From Turritopsis dohrnii (taxonomy: Eukaryota; Cnidaria; Hydrozoa; Anthoathecata; Oceaniidae): a stretch of 64,000 bases of DNA. This document shows positions 33,780 to 43,008 of this stretch, one piece after another (position 1 is the stretch's first letter; each line of letters begins with the position of its first letter). A model generated the notes under the pieces. The model saw nothing but the letters and a program-made list of their open reading frames with translations. It did not search any database and was not told the origin of the DNA. The DNA lies in NCBI GenBank assembly GCA_027922465.2, contig BQMF02000051.1:744001-808000 (forward strand), in the 5' to 3' direction. The translations under genes and the position numbers were made by a program.

Positions 33780-34057
33780 GCCTTCCAGCTATTCCTTATG
33801 AGTAGTAACAAAGCTGATCAATGGCGTAAAACTGTTCAAAATGAGATGGGATTCACTCATCAAATATTACACCTAGGATCGATCTTCCTGAAGGAAAAAA
33901 CGTAGTTGGTAGTCGTTGGGTTTTTAATGAGAAACGTGGTGAAGATGGTCAAATCAATAGACAGAAAGCTCGTCTTGTTATTCCTAAAAGCAAGGCATTT
34001 ACTTTGATGATACCTTCGCTCCTGCTGCCAAATATAATTCTATAAGGATTGTTTTAA
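33780..34057 (+). pseudogene. Ty1/copia reverse transcriptase, upstream part
   Basis: Reads ADQWRKTVQNEM, then LPEGKNVVGSRWVFNEKRGE, DGQINRQKARLV and, after short deletions, DDTFAPAAKYNSIRIVL: the N-terminal fingers of a copia-type RT. The reading is resumed exactly at 40833 (TIANELNLDVHQM), showing that one element was split by the 6.77-kb insertion. Coding sequence may begin as early as 33600. Confidence 0.85.
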
Positions 34058-34258
34058 AGGGGAAGTCTACTAAAAAATGAAATAACAGATTTTGTGTTTT
34101 ATCTGTACTCAAACATAAGAAGAACAAAAAAAATACATATTCAGTGTTCGTTTACTCTCCAAAACATTTAAATTCCCCGCCATCAGGCTCTTGATTTACT
34201 ACGGAAAATACGAGTAGCAAAAGTTTTCAAGAGAACTGGGTCCAAGTACACTGTATGA

Positions 34259-34275
34259 TGTCACGTCGTGCAAGA
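34259..34275 (+). promoter_or_regulatory. Left subterminal motif of the TTAA transposon
   Basis: TGTCACGTCGTGCAAGA starts 202 bp from the left end, about 80 bp before the THAP ATG. The right end has TACGTCACGTCGTGCAAGA at the mirrored distance. The CACGTC core resembles CRE-like sites. Could be a transposase-binding site, a paired promoter element, or the surviving part of a longer TIR. Confidence 0.6.
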
Positions 34276-34356
34276 AACAAATCTCGTATGCGAAGAATTC
34301 AGTGAAGCAAAAAAATATCTTTTTCGTAAAAGTTTATAATAAGTTCTTGTGAAATT

Positions 34357-35220
34357 ATGGTTAGCTGTTCAGCTAATAGATTGTACGAATCGGTCCAAGC
34401 GAAAGGAAAAAGAAATTAGTTTCCATCGAATTCCATCTAAACAACACAAAGATATTCGAAAGCAATGGCTACATAACATACGATGTGACGGAACACTTCC
34501 CATAGTTTTTACATCTGTTCAGATCACTTTGAAGAGCATTGCTTCGTACGTGACTTGCAGGATATGAACACACCATATTTACAAACTTGCTTTAGATATT
34601 GTATGTCATTCCCACTATAAAGGATGATGAATACTGTAAAGTGCTTTTATTATCTTTCTACCGTACGCCTATTTTCAAAACAATTTCTGTATTCTACAAC
34701 GATTGCAAAGAAATACACCTTTCCCGAATTTCTGTTTAAATGCCGAGTTAATGCTTAGTTATCAAGTTTAGCCTCGTTTCTATGTTTTTTTTTTGTTTTT
34801 CTAATTTCATAATGTTTTCAGTAAGTAATAGTTGCTCGTTCTTTCAGTTCCCCAGTGGAATAATTAGAAGTGATTAAGAGTTTGAAAAAGAGGCGAAACT
34901 TAGAGGCTAGGCTATAACACGGTGTTTAAACAGAAATTCGGGAAAGGTCTATTGATTTCGAATGAAACATGTGCACCCACGTGAATATCAAAAAAAGAAA
35001 ACTGGGGGGAGTTACTAGAGATATTGTAAAACCTGGTTTTTACACATTTCAATTTTATACTATTTTTCAATCTTTCTTTCTTTTTTCTTGATTGGCTGAA
35101 CTTTTGGGAATCAAGAGAAACCGTCGTCTTAAGGAAGATGCTGTGCCCACACTATTTACTTTCTCTTCTGAGAAAAAACGCCGCCAATCTTCAGAAAACT
35201 TGATATCATTCACGATATAA
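34357..35220 (+). pseudogene. THAP-domain gene, frameshifted, two exons
   Basis: Exon 1 starts MVSCSA at 34357, shifts to a frame reading CTNRSKRKEKEISFHRIPSK and QWLHNIRCDG, then shifts again to FYICSDHFEEHCFVRDLQ: the C2CH zinc-dependent DNA-binding THAP domain (Cys pair, later CxxH). Exon 2, about 35105-35220, reads GIKRNRRLKEDAVPTLFTF; AVPTxF is the conserved end motif of THAP domains. A 232-bp MITE lies in the intron. Two frameshifts make it inactive as read. In the intact element it would presumably bind the transposon ends. Confidence 0.75.
34717..34948. mobile_element. 232-bp MITE in the THAP intron
   Basis: ACCTTTCCCGAATTTCTGTT and AACAGAAATTCGGGAAAGGT are perfect inverted repeats extended by TAAA/TTTA. 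Non-coding, nested in the TTAA transposon. Confidence 0.8.
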
Positions 35221-35265
35221 ACAAAATTAAACTAACTCGTTTTTTTTCTCCAACGTCTTGCCCCC

Positions 35266-38200
35266 TTATTCGTTAATAGCTGCCATGGCTGTTTCCAAAA
35301 CGGGCTGTTCAATGCAGATCGTATGAAAACCAGGCGCTTTGGTTATGCACTTAATAAAACTTTCAAAATATGAGATTGTCTCCTTTGGCGTTTCTGCTTC
35401 ACCATCTGTGGGGATTTTAAGGGCCAAAAACTTACCCATAACTTAATATGAGAGACAAAATAAACCACCCACGATGGAGTTTATTGTGTACACTTTCCAT
35501 AAAAAATATCATAGTAGTCAAATTTTAATGACAAGCCCGCGAATTTTACAATTTAGAAAAGCTCCTGAAAATCTGGGTGAATAACTATTCCACTTCTTTG
35601 TAGTTTTTCGCAGACATCTGAAGTTTTGCCACAAGAGGAATAACAATACAGATTACAACATAATAATTATCTTTCCTTTAAATTTTATTACACATTGCAA
35701 ACATTTTTTTAAAAAAAGTTACGAAGCTTCAAAGTACAGCTATTTTCACCTGTCATGGCGGACAACACCACACTTCACGAAATTGCTTTAGAAAAACTTT
35801 GTCGTGTTTGTGGAAATATGCTTTCCTACAGAGTAAAGTATGCTACATCAGAGCACATTAACAACCTTTGCTCAGCTTTCAATACAGATTTCGCAAGAGA
35901 TACAGTTAACATTCACCCCAAATATTTTTGCAATAACTGTCTAGCAAAAATGAATAACTTATTGAAACGTGGCTCCATTCACCAGTTAATTCCTGTAGAA
36001 TGGAAAGAGCACATCACAGACAACTGTGGCACGTGCGACTTATTTAAGAGCAAAGGAAAAGGTGGAAGACCCAGCAAAAGTCGAAAAAAAGGTCGCCCTA
36101 TCAAACCCTTGAAAGTAGAACACAACTGGTCACCATCGTTAATCAACGAACTACATGTCATGTCGCTACAGCAACTTATTGATTTAAACCTGACAGATTT
36201 TTCAATCTCAATCAACAATCATATCAGACCTTACATCTGCGAAATTTGCCAAGACTTGATCAAAAGGCCTTTGTATATTGTTAACTGCAACCATACTTTC
36301 TGTGGAGTTTGCCTAACATCACATTTAAAAACAGATAGCAATTGCCCTTCTTGCCACAATTATATTTCACCCAATATCAACTCGATACAATCAGGACAAG
36401 TTCTTATTAACACCCTATTGATGCAGAATATAATGTGTTCCACCTGCAAAATTAATTTTTCAATAGATGGTTTCAAAGGTCACATTTGCAGAAAACCAGT
36501 CCTGACCACTAGTGACATTCTTAACATTAATCCCCATCAAGAAGTTCCTCAAGAGGTGACGGAGTGTATTACTCATGTTGTTGAAATTCAAATGGAGAAG
36601 TCGCAGTTACCTAACAATAGCATACAGCTTCCTACAAAAGGCTCTAAGGTAAAATACTCTACCATACTTAGACCAAAAAATCTAAAACAAATCAGTTTTG
36701 TTGTGAATGTGAGTGTGTATATGCATGTTTTTTTAAAATAAAAAAACACATCTATACAAATAAGAAAATGACGTACAACAATACCATAAAAAAATAATTG
36801 ATTTTCATGTCTGTAAACTATCCCAGTGGGCAAAAAGTCACTGCAGAGAAGTGCATTTGCTTTGAAATACTGTATAAACTTGTGCAAGATAGACTCCACC
36901 ACTTTGATTTTCAAAAAATATGCCCGCTGGGAAGGCAGTCCATGAACACAATATTTACTATTATATTTAATCTGCACAGATTTAAACACTTATGTAATTC
37001 TTATAGCCACTGACGATGGCACAGATTCGTATCCCTACGAAGCATTCAGATGTATCGAGCAGAAGAAGCGTGGAATGTAGGACAAAAACAGCTAAAGAAG
37101 TGATGTCTATGATAGCTGGCCCCAGTAATGGTGCAATTTCAACCCAAACTACTGCAATTATTCAAAGTCTAGACAAAAATGAACGTGAAAATATTGTGAA
37201 AAAACTGAAAGTACAAGCTACCATTCCTCCACAGCATGTCGCTGCAATGAAGTCGTCCCTCAATATTCCCTGGAATCAGTTTCGACAAATTTCTCGTTGG
37301 TTGAATACTTTCAACGTCAAAATATCATCTGAAAAGGAGACTAGAAAAATTGCAACAGAATGGGTAGGGGCTGGGTTGAATGCTGAATTAGCGCCATTAG
37401 CTAAAACTAATGGCACAAAATTGGAAGTCATCCTTATTCCATGGGCCTATCTTTACAACTTGGTTGGTCATTGCCTCAAACGTGTGTCGCTGTTAGAAAA
37501 ACGTCATCTTCTAGTACAGCACAGTTTCATTAATCTAAGTGAAATCCACATCAAAATAGGTGGAGACCATGGCGATAACAGCTTCAAGATGGGTTATCAA
37601 ATCGTAAATGTGAGAAATCCCAACAGGCCAGATAATACAGTCATATTTTCGATATTTGAAGCCAAAGACACCACCAGCAACCTGCGAATATGCTTAAAAC
37701 GGTTTAAAACACAAGTTGCAATGTTACAGAAAGCAAAGTTTCAGAACCAAAACTTCCGTGTGTTCATGTATGGCGATTATGCGTTTCTTTGTGCTATGTA
37801 CGGATTGTCTGGTGCGAATGGTAAGTGTCCAATCTACAATAAAAAACATAAATATCCCAAATCTGTACTAAATAACATATCTATAAATATCCCTCTACTG
37901 CATTATAACAATTTCAGGTCGTCATCCATGCTTGTGGTGTTTAGCGACACGGGAGGACATGCAGTCTCCGGCTTTTGCAAGAGGAACCCTCGAAAACTTG
38001 AAAAATCACCATGAGGCCTATGTTTATGCAGGAAAAAACGTTAAGAATGCTAAAAATCATTTTAATGTAATTGAAGAGCAAATTCTTTAATATACCACTT
38101 AATCAGGTAAAGTTTTGTTTAATATATAATTAAGAAGCATTTTAAATGAAGAAAAAATTAAGATGAGACTCACATTATTCTTTAAAGGTTGCCATTCCGG

Positions 38201-40574
38201 GATTGCATCTTTCGTTGGGGATTTATGGAAAAATTTTCAACATGTTGGAAATGGAATGTCATTTGCTTGACATTGAAATGGCCACACTAAAATCAACAAA
38301 TGTGCAGGGAACAAAAGACATAGAATATCAACTTTACATTGAAAAAAGAGCAGATCTGGAGGAAGCAAAGGAGGCAATAGTAGATGAGATCGATTTGATA
38401 AAAGAGGAACTGGGATATCACCTGATAGCTGGTGGAAGTCAAGATGTTGTTTCCACATATTATATTCCCAGAGTGAATGAGCTTGAATCTGAAAAGAACA
38501 AAATCGAAAATTCAATCAATGACCTTATCAAGAATTTACCAACTGGTTCTGGTCCGTGTGCTTTGTCTCTTGATGCCAGTTTGCAGAAAATAAATATCGA
38601 AAGACAAGCATACCATGGCAAAAGCTTCATTGGGAATCATGTCCATAAGTTGCTAAAAGTAAGATATGATAAATTGTTAATGATAGGACTCATTTCATAG
38701 AGAAGCTTGAGGTCAACTAAAAGTTTATAAGAAATTTTTTATTTTAGAAAGAAAATACCATACATATATGGAGTGGGATCATCAAAGCTGTTCAGAATCA
38801 TACAGACGATGAACACATTCTTGAAAAAGCACAGGCAATGTGCGATAAATTTACAAAGTTAATCGAGAAGTATTCTGTTTGTGACAACATTTTCAATAGC
38901 TCCAGGGAGTTAAGTGCAAGTGAAATTGACTCCCTTGGTAATAATAATTTTTTAAGAAAATTCACAAAATATTACCACTGGTTGTAATATATTTTTTATT
39001 TTCCTTTTTAGAAATTGCGATCAATTCATTTTTAAACTTTTTGCGACTGAACTGGCCTAAAATCAATATCAGTCCAAAGTTACATATTTTAGAAGACCAC
39101 GTCGTGCCATTTGTTAGACAATGGAAATCAGCTTGCGGAGTTTACGGTGAGCAAGGTGGGGAAAGTCTTCACCATCAATTTAAGCAGATGAAAGCCAGGT
39201 GAATATTTCAACTCATTACTTATATACACGGAACACTATGAATTTTATCAAAGTTTCAAATGCATATTTAACCTTAGGTACGTAGGAGTGAAAGATCCAG
39301 TAAAACGTCTAGAATATACAATGAAACAGCATTTGCTAGCTTCATGTCCTGATGCACAAGTAATCAAACCAAAAGTGAAGAAAAGGAAACGAGAAGAATA
39401 GTTTAGAATAGTTTCCTTAGGGGACGAAAATTTTGTTAGAGTAGAACGTCAGAGTGAGTAATCGTATAAAAATCAGCGAATAACACTAAGTGAGGATGTT
39501 TTTTGATATTATAGCTAATCACTTAAATCAGAAGTAAATATTAGAGGTATTATTTATTCAGTTTTGACTTTTAGCAACAACAAAACTTTAGTTTGTCACG
39601 GAATTTCATAGAATTGTGTATATGAAAATCAGGAAAGTTTGAGATATTGTAAAAAGTTTAAAAAAATGTTTGCACTATACCTTTTGGAAATATCTTTTAT
39701 TAGCCATCAAACTACCATACAACATCAGTCAAATCCATGAGAAAACTTTGAAAGTTGAAAAATTGACCCTCGTTTACCTTGACATAAATTTCAAGTCAGA
39801 AACAAACGATAAAAGTCATAGCCATGCCAAAGCCTTACGCTCGCTCCCTGAACCTTAGATTCCTGTAAGCGAAGAAATGTGAACATGTGGTGAATCGTTC
39901 TGATATATTTTGCAACCAGTGAAATGAGAGATTTTCCAAAATTGGAAATACAAACTTCGTACCTAGGAATGTATAAAACCACGCGTGTTTCTACCATCTT
40001 TAAAAAAAGCCGTCGGACTTGGCGCATGCGTAAACTGAGTTTCGCTTCCGAAACAGCCGTGTCGTTACTACTATTTCAAAGAGGCTTAGTTTATTATTTG
40101 AAGTCAAAGGGAAAATGACCAACGATGGAGCATTTTTCATAGCATCGTAATTGACAAATCTGTGATGCGTGAAAGCGAGAGAAATAGTTAAAGTTGAAAG
40201 TTGAAAGAATTTCGAAAAAATCATAAAAGAAAATAAAAGTGTAATTAAACTTTATTACTCAAATATTTTGCATTTACCATCAAAGAAATCGTCTGGTATT
40301 TCATTAGACTCGACGCAATATATGCTTTCAGCTTCATTTGTCATATTTTGCACTCGCCGCCGCATTCGCACCATGAAATATTACCTATGCGAGAATTTGA
40401 TGCAGAAGAGCTGTTGTAACCGATGTAATCTTCATTACTACTTTCATCCGAGGAAACGATTGGTTCAAAATCATAAGGTTTCAGTTTTCTTACATCATTG
40501 GAAGAGGAAAATTCTTCATTAAACGAAAAATCATCAGTCCCGGAGTCCTCGCTGCTTGTTGACATTCCGCACAT
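35266..40574 (-). CDS. P2X7-C-terminal-like cysteine protein, two exons, antisense
   Basis: Exon 1 (40574-40278) starts MCGMSTSSEDSGTDDFSFNE, acidic and serine-rich, reaches RIGNISWCECGGEC, then after a 1-nt shift near 40353 NMTNEAESIYCVESNEIPDD, and ends at donor GTAAAT. Exon 2 (35405-35266) follows an acceptor CCCCACAG and reads DGEAETPKETISYFESFIKC, ITKAPGFHTICIEQPVLETA, stop. Exon lengths 297+140 plus one missing base give 146 codons, so the splice phase fits. WCxCG-C...C and GFHTICI match the P2X7-type C-terminal cytoplasmic module found in many cnidarian transposon proteins. The 4.9-kb intron encloses the complete RAG1-like gene on the other strand. The joining is inferred, not proven. 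Confidence 0.55.
35755..39401 (+). CDS. RAG1 N-terminal-like zinc protein fused to DDE-type transposase
   Basis: Seven exons: 35755-36708, 37007-37820, 37918-38106, 38188-38658, 38748-38937, 39012-39198, 39278-39401, all with GT/AG ends and matching phases, giving about 975 residues if one extra A near 38081 (exon 3) is discounted. Exon 1 (318 aa) follows the RAG1 N-terminus: C16-C19...H54...C59-C62 (IHPKYFCNNCLAKM), W83/H86...C91-C94, two GRP basic patches (104-115), a C3HC4 RING (C162 to C200) and a C2HC finger (C228, C231, H243, C245). Exons 2-7 look like an RNase H-fold transposase: IGGDHGDNSFKM (D505/D508), MYGDYAF (D575), RHPCLWCLA (zinc-type CxxC, 594-597) with HH at 620-621, GLHLSLGIYGKIFNMLE, and YGEQGGESLHHQF near residue 920. 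Which acidic residues are catalytic is inference. Known: RAG1 and molluscan N-RAG-TP share this N-terminal region. Confidence 0.8.
36822..36931. mobile_element. 110-bp MITE in intron 1 of the RAG1-like gene
   Basis: CCCAGTGGGCAAAAAGTCACTG at the left and TATGCCCGCTGGG at the right; the AAAAAGTCACTG block matches the copy at 1253-1372. It lies fully inside intron 1 (36709-37006), so it does not disturb the reading. Confidence 0.75.
39402..40277. other. 3' flank of the RAG1-like gene inside the transposon
   Basis: No further gene recognised. It lies in the presumed antisense intron. Confidence 0.4.
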
Positions 40575-40611
40575 TTATTTTTTCATGTGAATATCAACTT
40601 CTAGTTTACTC

Positions 40612-40630
40612 TCTTGCACGACGTGACGTA
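40612..40630 (-). promoter_or_regulatory. Right subterminal motif of the TTAA transposon
   Basis: On the minus strand TACGTCACGTCGTGCAAGA, 199-217 bp from the right end and 38 bp upstream of the ATG at 40574; mirror image of the left motif at 34259-34275. Confidence 0.6.
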
Positions 40631-40828
40631 ATTGCTTCGATTGGGGTCCAGGCTTTCGCTCTTTGCGCAACCGTATCAAAAACACAAGAATATGCTGAAC
40701 TTTTTCGACATGAAAATAACTGAAAAAATGTTTTTAAGTGATGTATTATATATTTTTTCTGTTTTATGGAGTATAATGTATCATTTTTAACAATTTCTGA
40801 AAATTTTTTTCAAAAGTAGACTTCCCCT

Positions 40829-42440
40829 TTAACCATTGCTAATGAGCTCAATCTTGATGTTCATCAAATGTTCAGCCGAAAGGTTTTGTCAATGATCCCA
40901 GCAAAGTTTGCAAGCGTCATGAAAGTGCCTATGTTTTGAAACAAGCTGCTAGTTTGTGGAATTTAAAAATCAATCGCCATTTGAAAGAAAATGGCTATAA
41001 TGCTAGTGATGCTGATCCATGTGTTTTATAACAAATGTGTGAAAGAGAATAACAAAATCTCTTTGATATTATTGCTGCATCTGTTGATGATGTTATTTTA
41101 GCATTTAATGATGTTGAACTTCTCGACCAGGAAAATAAGAATCTCGAGAATGAATGTGACATGGTTGACCAAGGTGAAATTAATTACATCCTTGGTATGT
41201 CAATTGAGCGAAATCGGAAAGGGGGTATTCTTCGAAGCAGCTTATTTAAAAAATGTGTTAAAGCGTTATTATTATGTTAAATATTTATACAGGTTGTACA
41301 GCTTCAGTATTAATATATACAAATATACAATATATACTGTTATCAATGCCGGACCTGTTGAAAATTAAAAATGAAAAAGAAAAGGAAGACTGGGAGCAAA
41401 TAGACTGCAAAATAGGGATGTTATGTAGTCAGGATAGGATAGGATAGGTTGAAAACTAATTACAAATAAAATATTTTTTGGTTTTATTTTTAAATAAAAT
41501 AAAAGATTTTTCATCTCTAATGTTTTGGGGCAACTTTTTGTATATAGTTGCCCCTTGGTAGAACGCTGACATTCGAAAAAATTCTGTACGTGCTCTTGCT
41601 CGTGGAATGGATGAGTGCAAGCCATTATCAACTACAATGGAGACTAGTAAACTTTTTGGAAAAATGCCCACAGAACATCACCCTGTCAATCCCATTACCA
41701 TAAAAAAGATTACAAAGCTGCTATTGGATCATTCATCTATGCTTCAATCGGTACACGACCCAATCTATCTTATGCAGTTGGAGTCCTAAGTCCCTTTATG
41801 TCGAAATCTGACCAAGAACACTGGAAAGAAACCAAACGTGTGTTTCGCTACATAAAAGGGACATTGAATTATTGTTTAGAGTTTGTTGCATCAAATACAA
41901 ATGAAGTCAATTTGTCAGCTTACATGACGCTGATTGGACAGGTGATAAGATATCAAGAAAATCGACATCTGGGTACGTCTTTCAGATTGGAGGATCTCCA
42001 ATCACATGGCGATCACAGCGTCAATCTGTTATTGCATTGTCTTCCACAGAAGCTGAGTACATTTACTAGCAGTCATGCTGCACATGAAGCAACTTGGCTT
42101 CGGCAATTATTGAACGACATTGGGTGCAAACAAACAACGCCAACGACATTGCATTAAGATAATCAAGGAACTATTGGACTTAGTAAAAATCCAAGATCGA
42201 TTTAAAGAATAAAGCACATCGATATTAAGTCGACAAGCTGTTGCAGAGAAAGTGATTAAAGTCGAATACTGTCCTACAGATAAGACGGTTGCGGATATCT
42301 TAACGATAAGGTCAAGTTTGAGAAACTCCGAATTATATTAGGTGTGAAATGACTGTCAGACTCGCCATACTCGTCAAGTGGGAGTGTTGTTAATAGATAA
42401 GTAGAATATTTTCGTATATTTAGTGTCCGTCGGTAAAATA
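40829..42440 (+). pseudogene. Ty1/copia RT-RNase H, downstream part, with LTR start
   Basis: Continues the copia frame: TIANELNLDVHQM, GFVNDPSKVCKRHESAYVLKQ, NGYNASDADPC, then IIAASVDDVILAF (the YVDD catalytic box, with Tyr changed to Ser), GEINYILGMSIERNRK. After a LINE insert (41268-41603) it resumes MDECKPLSTTMETSKLFGKM, SDQEHWKETKRVFRYIKGTL and ALSSTEAEYI-like RNase H sequence to about 42340. A purine tract GTCAAGTGGGAGTG (42373-42386) precedes the TGTTAATAG start of a 3' LTR, which is cut at 42440 by a pogo-like end. Multiple frameshifts; inactive. Confidence 0.85.
41268..41603 (-). mobile_element. LINE 3'-end fragment inside copia
   Basis: On the minus strand: RMSAFYQGATIYKKLPQNIR, then SFILFKNKTKKYFICN and stop. 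This is the usual C-terminal end of CR1/L2-like LINE reverse transcriptases (WNxLPxxIR...FKxxLKKYL). Followed by a TATCC microsatellite at 41438-41452 as 3' tail. It interrupts the copia reading VLKR...GMDECKP. Confidence 0.7.
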
Positions 42441-42960
42441 CAGTTGACGCACGGGACCGAGAAAAAAGGTCGAGATAACGAAAGTTCGAGATAGCGGAAA
42501 GTCGAGATAAAGAGCGCATATTGCGAAAAAGGTGGAGATAATGAAAGTTTGAAAATATTAATTTTTGAGCTCATTAGACTGCTCAGGGGGTTGGACTAGG
42601 TATTAGTCAGACAAAAAGAAACAACAAGATATCTGTTATTCTTTATTTTTTAGCTTGTTTGATTTAAGAAATAATCAGCAATACTAGCTTGCCTCTTACG
42701 TTCAGTTCTGTCAGTCTTAACAAAACTTTCTAAGCGCTGTAAAAACGAGCGCATATCAACTTTGTTTATTGAGGGTTTTTTAATGAGTGCATTGTACTCC
42801 TCCCACTCTCTTCGATGCCCACAACGGATTGGATTATTTCTTCGTCTGTAACCGGGTTCTGTTGCGATAACCTGAAGGTCAATGTTCAAAAATTCTTTAG
42901 GAGTGGCTTTCTAGTAACTATCACAGGAAAACCTGTCAATTTCCAAAAATTTCCAGAACG
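42441..42960 (-). mobile_element. pogo/Tigger-like element, one end and C-terminal relic
   Basis: The left end is TA followed by CAGTTGACGCACGGGACCGA, with GTCGAGATAACGAAAGTTCG-type repeats after it, a usual pogo-like terminal block. The minus-strand frame 42650-42889 reads MNIDLQVIATEPGYRRRNNP and later KVDMRSFLQRLESFVKTDRT, ending QASIADYFLNQTS, like the tail of pogo/Tigger transposases. The other TIR is missing. It interrupts the copia LTR. Confidence 0.6.
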
Positions 42961-43008
42961 TCGGGTGGCAAGAAGAAACGTTAGTGTTAAAACTAATTGA
43001 CTAATGCG

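Larger units (their letters stand above)
34058..40828 (+). mobile_element. 6.77-kb TTAA transposon with RAG1-N-like transposase gene
   Basis: Ends AGGGGAAGTCTACT and AGTAGACTTCCCCT form perfect 14-bp TIRs. TTAA is present on both sides (34054-34057, 40829-40832), and removing the insert restores the copia frame. It holds a broken THAP gene (34357-35220, +), a RAG1-N/DDE-like gene (35755-39401, +) and an antisense two-exon gene (40574-35266, -). A shared subterminal motif lies about 200 bp from each end. TTAA targets are known for piggyBac and Kolobok elements; THAP domains are known in Kolobok and P types. I lean to a Kolobok-like or N-RAG-TP-like assignment but cannot verify it. Confidence 0.85.

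Noticed and set aside
35979..36218. Minus-strand frame of 79 residues
   Set aside because: Shadow of exon 1 of the RAG1-like gene, which has the zinc-binding residues on the plus strand.
36588..36989. Minus-strand frame of 133 residues across the end of exon 1
   Set aside because: Overlaps exon 1 and intron 1, including a MITE; no motif.
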